From positions 2,418,001-2,482,000 of the forward strand of contig JANTUC010000005.1 of NCBI GenBank assembly GCA_026873275.1: a DNA stretch of 64,000 nt, written 5' to 3'. Every line of letters begins with the position of its first letter. The stretch's first letter is position 1. The notes beneath the pieces were generated by a model, which did no database searches, was not told where the DNA came from, and saw nothing but the letters and a program-made list of their open reading frames with translations. This DNA comes from Pseudopithomyces maydicus (taxonomy: Eukaryota > Ascomycota > Dothideomycetes > Pleosporales > Didymosphaeriaceae). Below, one piece after another: positions 62,260 to 64,000 of the stretch. A program made the position numbers and the translations under genes.

Positions 62260-63774
62260 TCAAAAAAAGCAAATAGTCCTAATTTCCACGCTCTCCCTCG
62301 GCGGCGCGCCCTCCCTACTACTCGGATCCACAAACGCAGAATGCCCGACAAACCTCGCCCTCCCATCCGCCTCGGAGTCAAACGTCTTCAGCAGTATCAC
62401 CTGCTCGGGCGTCATCCCGGGGAAATACCACCACTTGTGCCTCTCGCTATGCTGCATGACGTAGTTCTCGCCGTCGCGATCCCTATACCTCAGATGCAGC
62501 TTGAAGAAGTCCTCGTCGCGGCACGTCTGCGTGTCGATCATGGCGAGCGGGCGCTCCTCCACGATGCGGTTCACGGGCTTCCACACGTTGACGAAGGCGA
62601 CGCGGCGGGTGAGGAGGTCGGCTGCTTCGTCGGGGAGCAGCTGCTGCACGCGGAGGGGCGCGGATTCCGAGGTGTAGTCGCAGTGGACGAGCATGACTGG
62701 AGATCTCTGGGAGGTGTTTTTCTCGTCCGTGAGGGCCTTGGCGGCGTTTTTCTCCGTGCGGATCGTGTGGTCGAAGACGAGGACGCGGGAGGCGCCGAGG
62801 GTTTGCTGGAGGAAGGAAACTACCTCTGGGTAGAAGGCGGAGCGGACGGATTGCTCGTTTTCCCAGTCCGAGTAGGTGGTTGTGAAGGGGTGGAGGGCGA
62901 AGCCGTTTTTGTCGAGGGAGAAGGAGGATGCGTGGGGCCAGGCGTTGTGCATGGTTACTTCTGTGGGGGCATCGCCGGGCTCGTGGATGGTGGCTGAGGA
63001 GGGGGTTTCGTAGAAGTAGAGTTCGGTGAGGCCTGGGACGGCTTTGGTGTAGTTTACTGTTGTGCGGACAGAGGAGGGGTGATCAGCGGTACCGTTGGCA
63101 CCGTTGGTGGTAGCTCCGTTGGTGGTGGTGCTGGCGGGGAGGAGGGCCTTGTCCACGGCAACTTGGGTTCTCTTCCAGCTGTCTAGGGATTTGATTTGGG
63201 CCAACCATCGTTTGACGTTGGGATATTTGTCGAGGGGAAATTTTGAAGCGACGTGGAGATGCATAGGGGCTGCGACGGCGATGTCGGCAAGGGTAACGTT
63301 CGGGCCGGTCAGCCATTTGTTTTTGCTGAGAGCCACGTCCATGATTCCGGCTCCTCTGTGAAACTTTTCAGACTGTTCGTCGATGGCTTTCTGGTCTGGC
63401 TCGGCTTTCAAAAGCGGCTTGACGACATTTTCGATCAGGTAGACATAGCAGACAGAGAACCATGTCGCAGCTTCCCACAGCAGCCATCGGTTGACATCTG
63501 CGCGATGCTTGAGATCTTTGGGGTATAATGTCTCAGCTCCTGTCTTGTCGGCTGCATATTGCAGGATGGAATTTGACTCGGTGAGTGTAAGGTCACCGTC
63601 TGTAGCAGATGGAACTGTCGCATGCGGATTGATTTTCATGTACTTCTCGCTCTTGTGCTCGCCCTCGAAGTAGTTAATGAAGTTCTGCTTGTAGTCTGCT
63701 TTCATTTCCTCCAAGCCAGCAAGGACTTTGTGTGAGTTGATGGTACACGGATCAGAGTAGACTTGTATCGTCAT
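62260..63774 (-). CDS. Glutathione S-transferase fused to a CmcJ/AsaB-like oxygenase
   Basis: 504 residues from the ATG at 63774; the frame is open to 63966, but a TATA-like ATTTATATA (63861-63869) and the domain start support the internal start. Residues ~1-80 are a thioredoxin-fold GST domain ('HATVPSATDGDLTLTESNSI' with cis-Pro and the Glu-Ser glutathione-binding pair); ~90-215 are the all-helical GST domain ('LTGPNVTLADIAVA'). A Thr/Asn/Gly-rich linker (~218-245) leads to a domain like the CmcJ/AsaB/GA4-desaturase family: 'TTTYSDWENE', 'VHCDYT' (H-x-D), 'FVNVWKP', and a late 'GHSAFVDPSS' with a further His, fitting a non-heme iron site. It lies at the far side of the RiPP region and is a candidate tailoring enzyme. 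Two functions in one chain is seen directly; substrate is unknown. Confidence 0.85.
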   Translation of the reverse strand: MTIQVYSDPCTINSHKVLAGLEEMKADYKQNFINYFEGEHKSEKYMKINPHATVPSATDGDLTLTESNSILQYAADKTGAETLYPKDLKHRADVNRWLLWEAATWFSVCYVYLIENVVKPLLKAEPDQKAIDEQSEKFHRGAGIMDVALSKNKWLTGPNVTLADIAVAAPMHLHVASKFPLDKYPNVKRWLAQIKSLDSWKRTQVAVDKALLPASTTTNGATTNGANGTADHPSSVRTTVNYTKAVPGLTELYFYETPSSATIHEPGDAPTEVTMHNAWPHASSFSLDKNGFALHPFTTTYSDWENEQSVRSAFYPEVVSFLQQTLGASRVLVFDHTIRTEKNAAKALTDEKNTSQRSPVMLVHCDYTSESAPLRVQQLLPDEAADLLTRRVAFVNVWKPVNRIVEERPLAMIDTQTCRDEDFFKLHLRYRDRDGENYVMQHSERHKWWYFPGMTPEQVILLKTFDSEADGRARFVGHSAFVDPSSREGAPPRESVEIRTICFF

Positions 63775-64000
63775 CTTGGATATATATGCAGTCAACTGAA
63801 CAGAGCAAGTTTGTATCAAATGTGTCTGGATGTCACTTTTGGAGAGCTGCACTCCTTTAAATTTATATAGATGCCGTACCTGAACCCTTTGTCTTGTTGG
63901 AGGGATATTTACCCCGCACCGCTGAGACGTGGCACGCTCTCCCTTTGGCCGATCTATTAGACTCACGCGCCGTGATACTGTGGCATTCGGGATCTTCGGT
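63775..64000. promoter_or_regulatory. Promoter region of the fusion gene, to window edge
   Basis: Minus-strand TATA-like element at 63861-63869, 87 bases upstream of the start codon. Other genes of the locus may lie beyond the window edge. Confidence 0.45.

Noticed and set aside
63775..63966. 64-residue N-terminal extension of the GST fusion
   Set aside because: It contains the TATA-like element and lacks GST features; the GST fold starts at the ATG at 63774.
1..64000. tRNA, rRNA genes and CRISPR arrays
   Set aside because: None recognised; CRISPR is not expected in a fungal nuclear genome, and the tandem repeats seen are coding repeats or LTR hairpins.

Overview
The window is nuclear DNA of a filamentous ascomycete (Pezizomycotina, probably Dothideomycetes; the class is an inference). 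Supporting evidence is short GT..AG introns of about 44-100 bp with CTRAY branch sites, a pentafunctional AROM gene, a HET-domain gene, fungal-only families (UstYa/DUF3328, rhodopsin-like membrane proteins), and a TA-rich, CpA-depleted retrotransposon typical of repeat-induced point mutation (RIP).

Layout. 0.4-13.5 kb holds ordinary genes: a basic hypothetical ORF, a BTB/POZ-like protein, a HET-domain protein, a urea-permease-like (DUR3) transporter divergent from a flavin-dependent monooxygenase, and a RING protein. The monooxygenase carries what reads as an intron inside the donor site of another intron (a stwintron). 14.6-30.6 kb is a nested transposon block. The outer Ty3/Gypsy element (211-bp LTRs, target duplication AGTAC) is heavily RIP-mutated and has its pol on the minus strand. 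A young chromovirus (7,395 bp, two 622-bp LTRs that read identical, target duplication TAATA, open gag and pol) sits inside it. The inner element also carries an antisense ORF with its own TATA box and a Zn2Cys6-like cysteine pattern. 30.6-31.4 kb is further TA-rich decay. 31.7-48.4 kb holds a hypothetical protein, a multipass membrane protein, another hypothetical, a divergent pair of RING proteins, AROM (with a one-base frameshift in its first exon) and a secreted GH43 glycosidase.

49.3-63.8 kb is the most interesting region and looks like a previously undescribed ribosomal peptide (dikaritin-type RiPP) locus. It has two modules in mirror arrangement. Each is a UstYa-family oxidase gene divergent from a secreted, Kex2-type repeat precursor gene. 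Precursor 1 has 15 copies of an [E/D/A]FIPF core followed by KR or RR. Precursor 2 has five copies of an LF-P/A-V/T-x-Y core. Downstream lie a rhodopsin-like membrane protein, a small secreted six-cysteine protein, and a fusion of glutathione S-transferase to a CmcJ/AsaB-like oxygenase, all candidate accessory or tailoring functions. The likely logic is secretion-pathway entry, Kex2 cleavage at the dibasic sites, UstYa oxidation or cyclisation of the released cores, and possible further oxidation or thiol chemistry by the fusion enzyme. Product structures cannot be read from the sequence.
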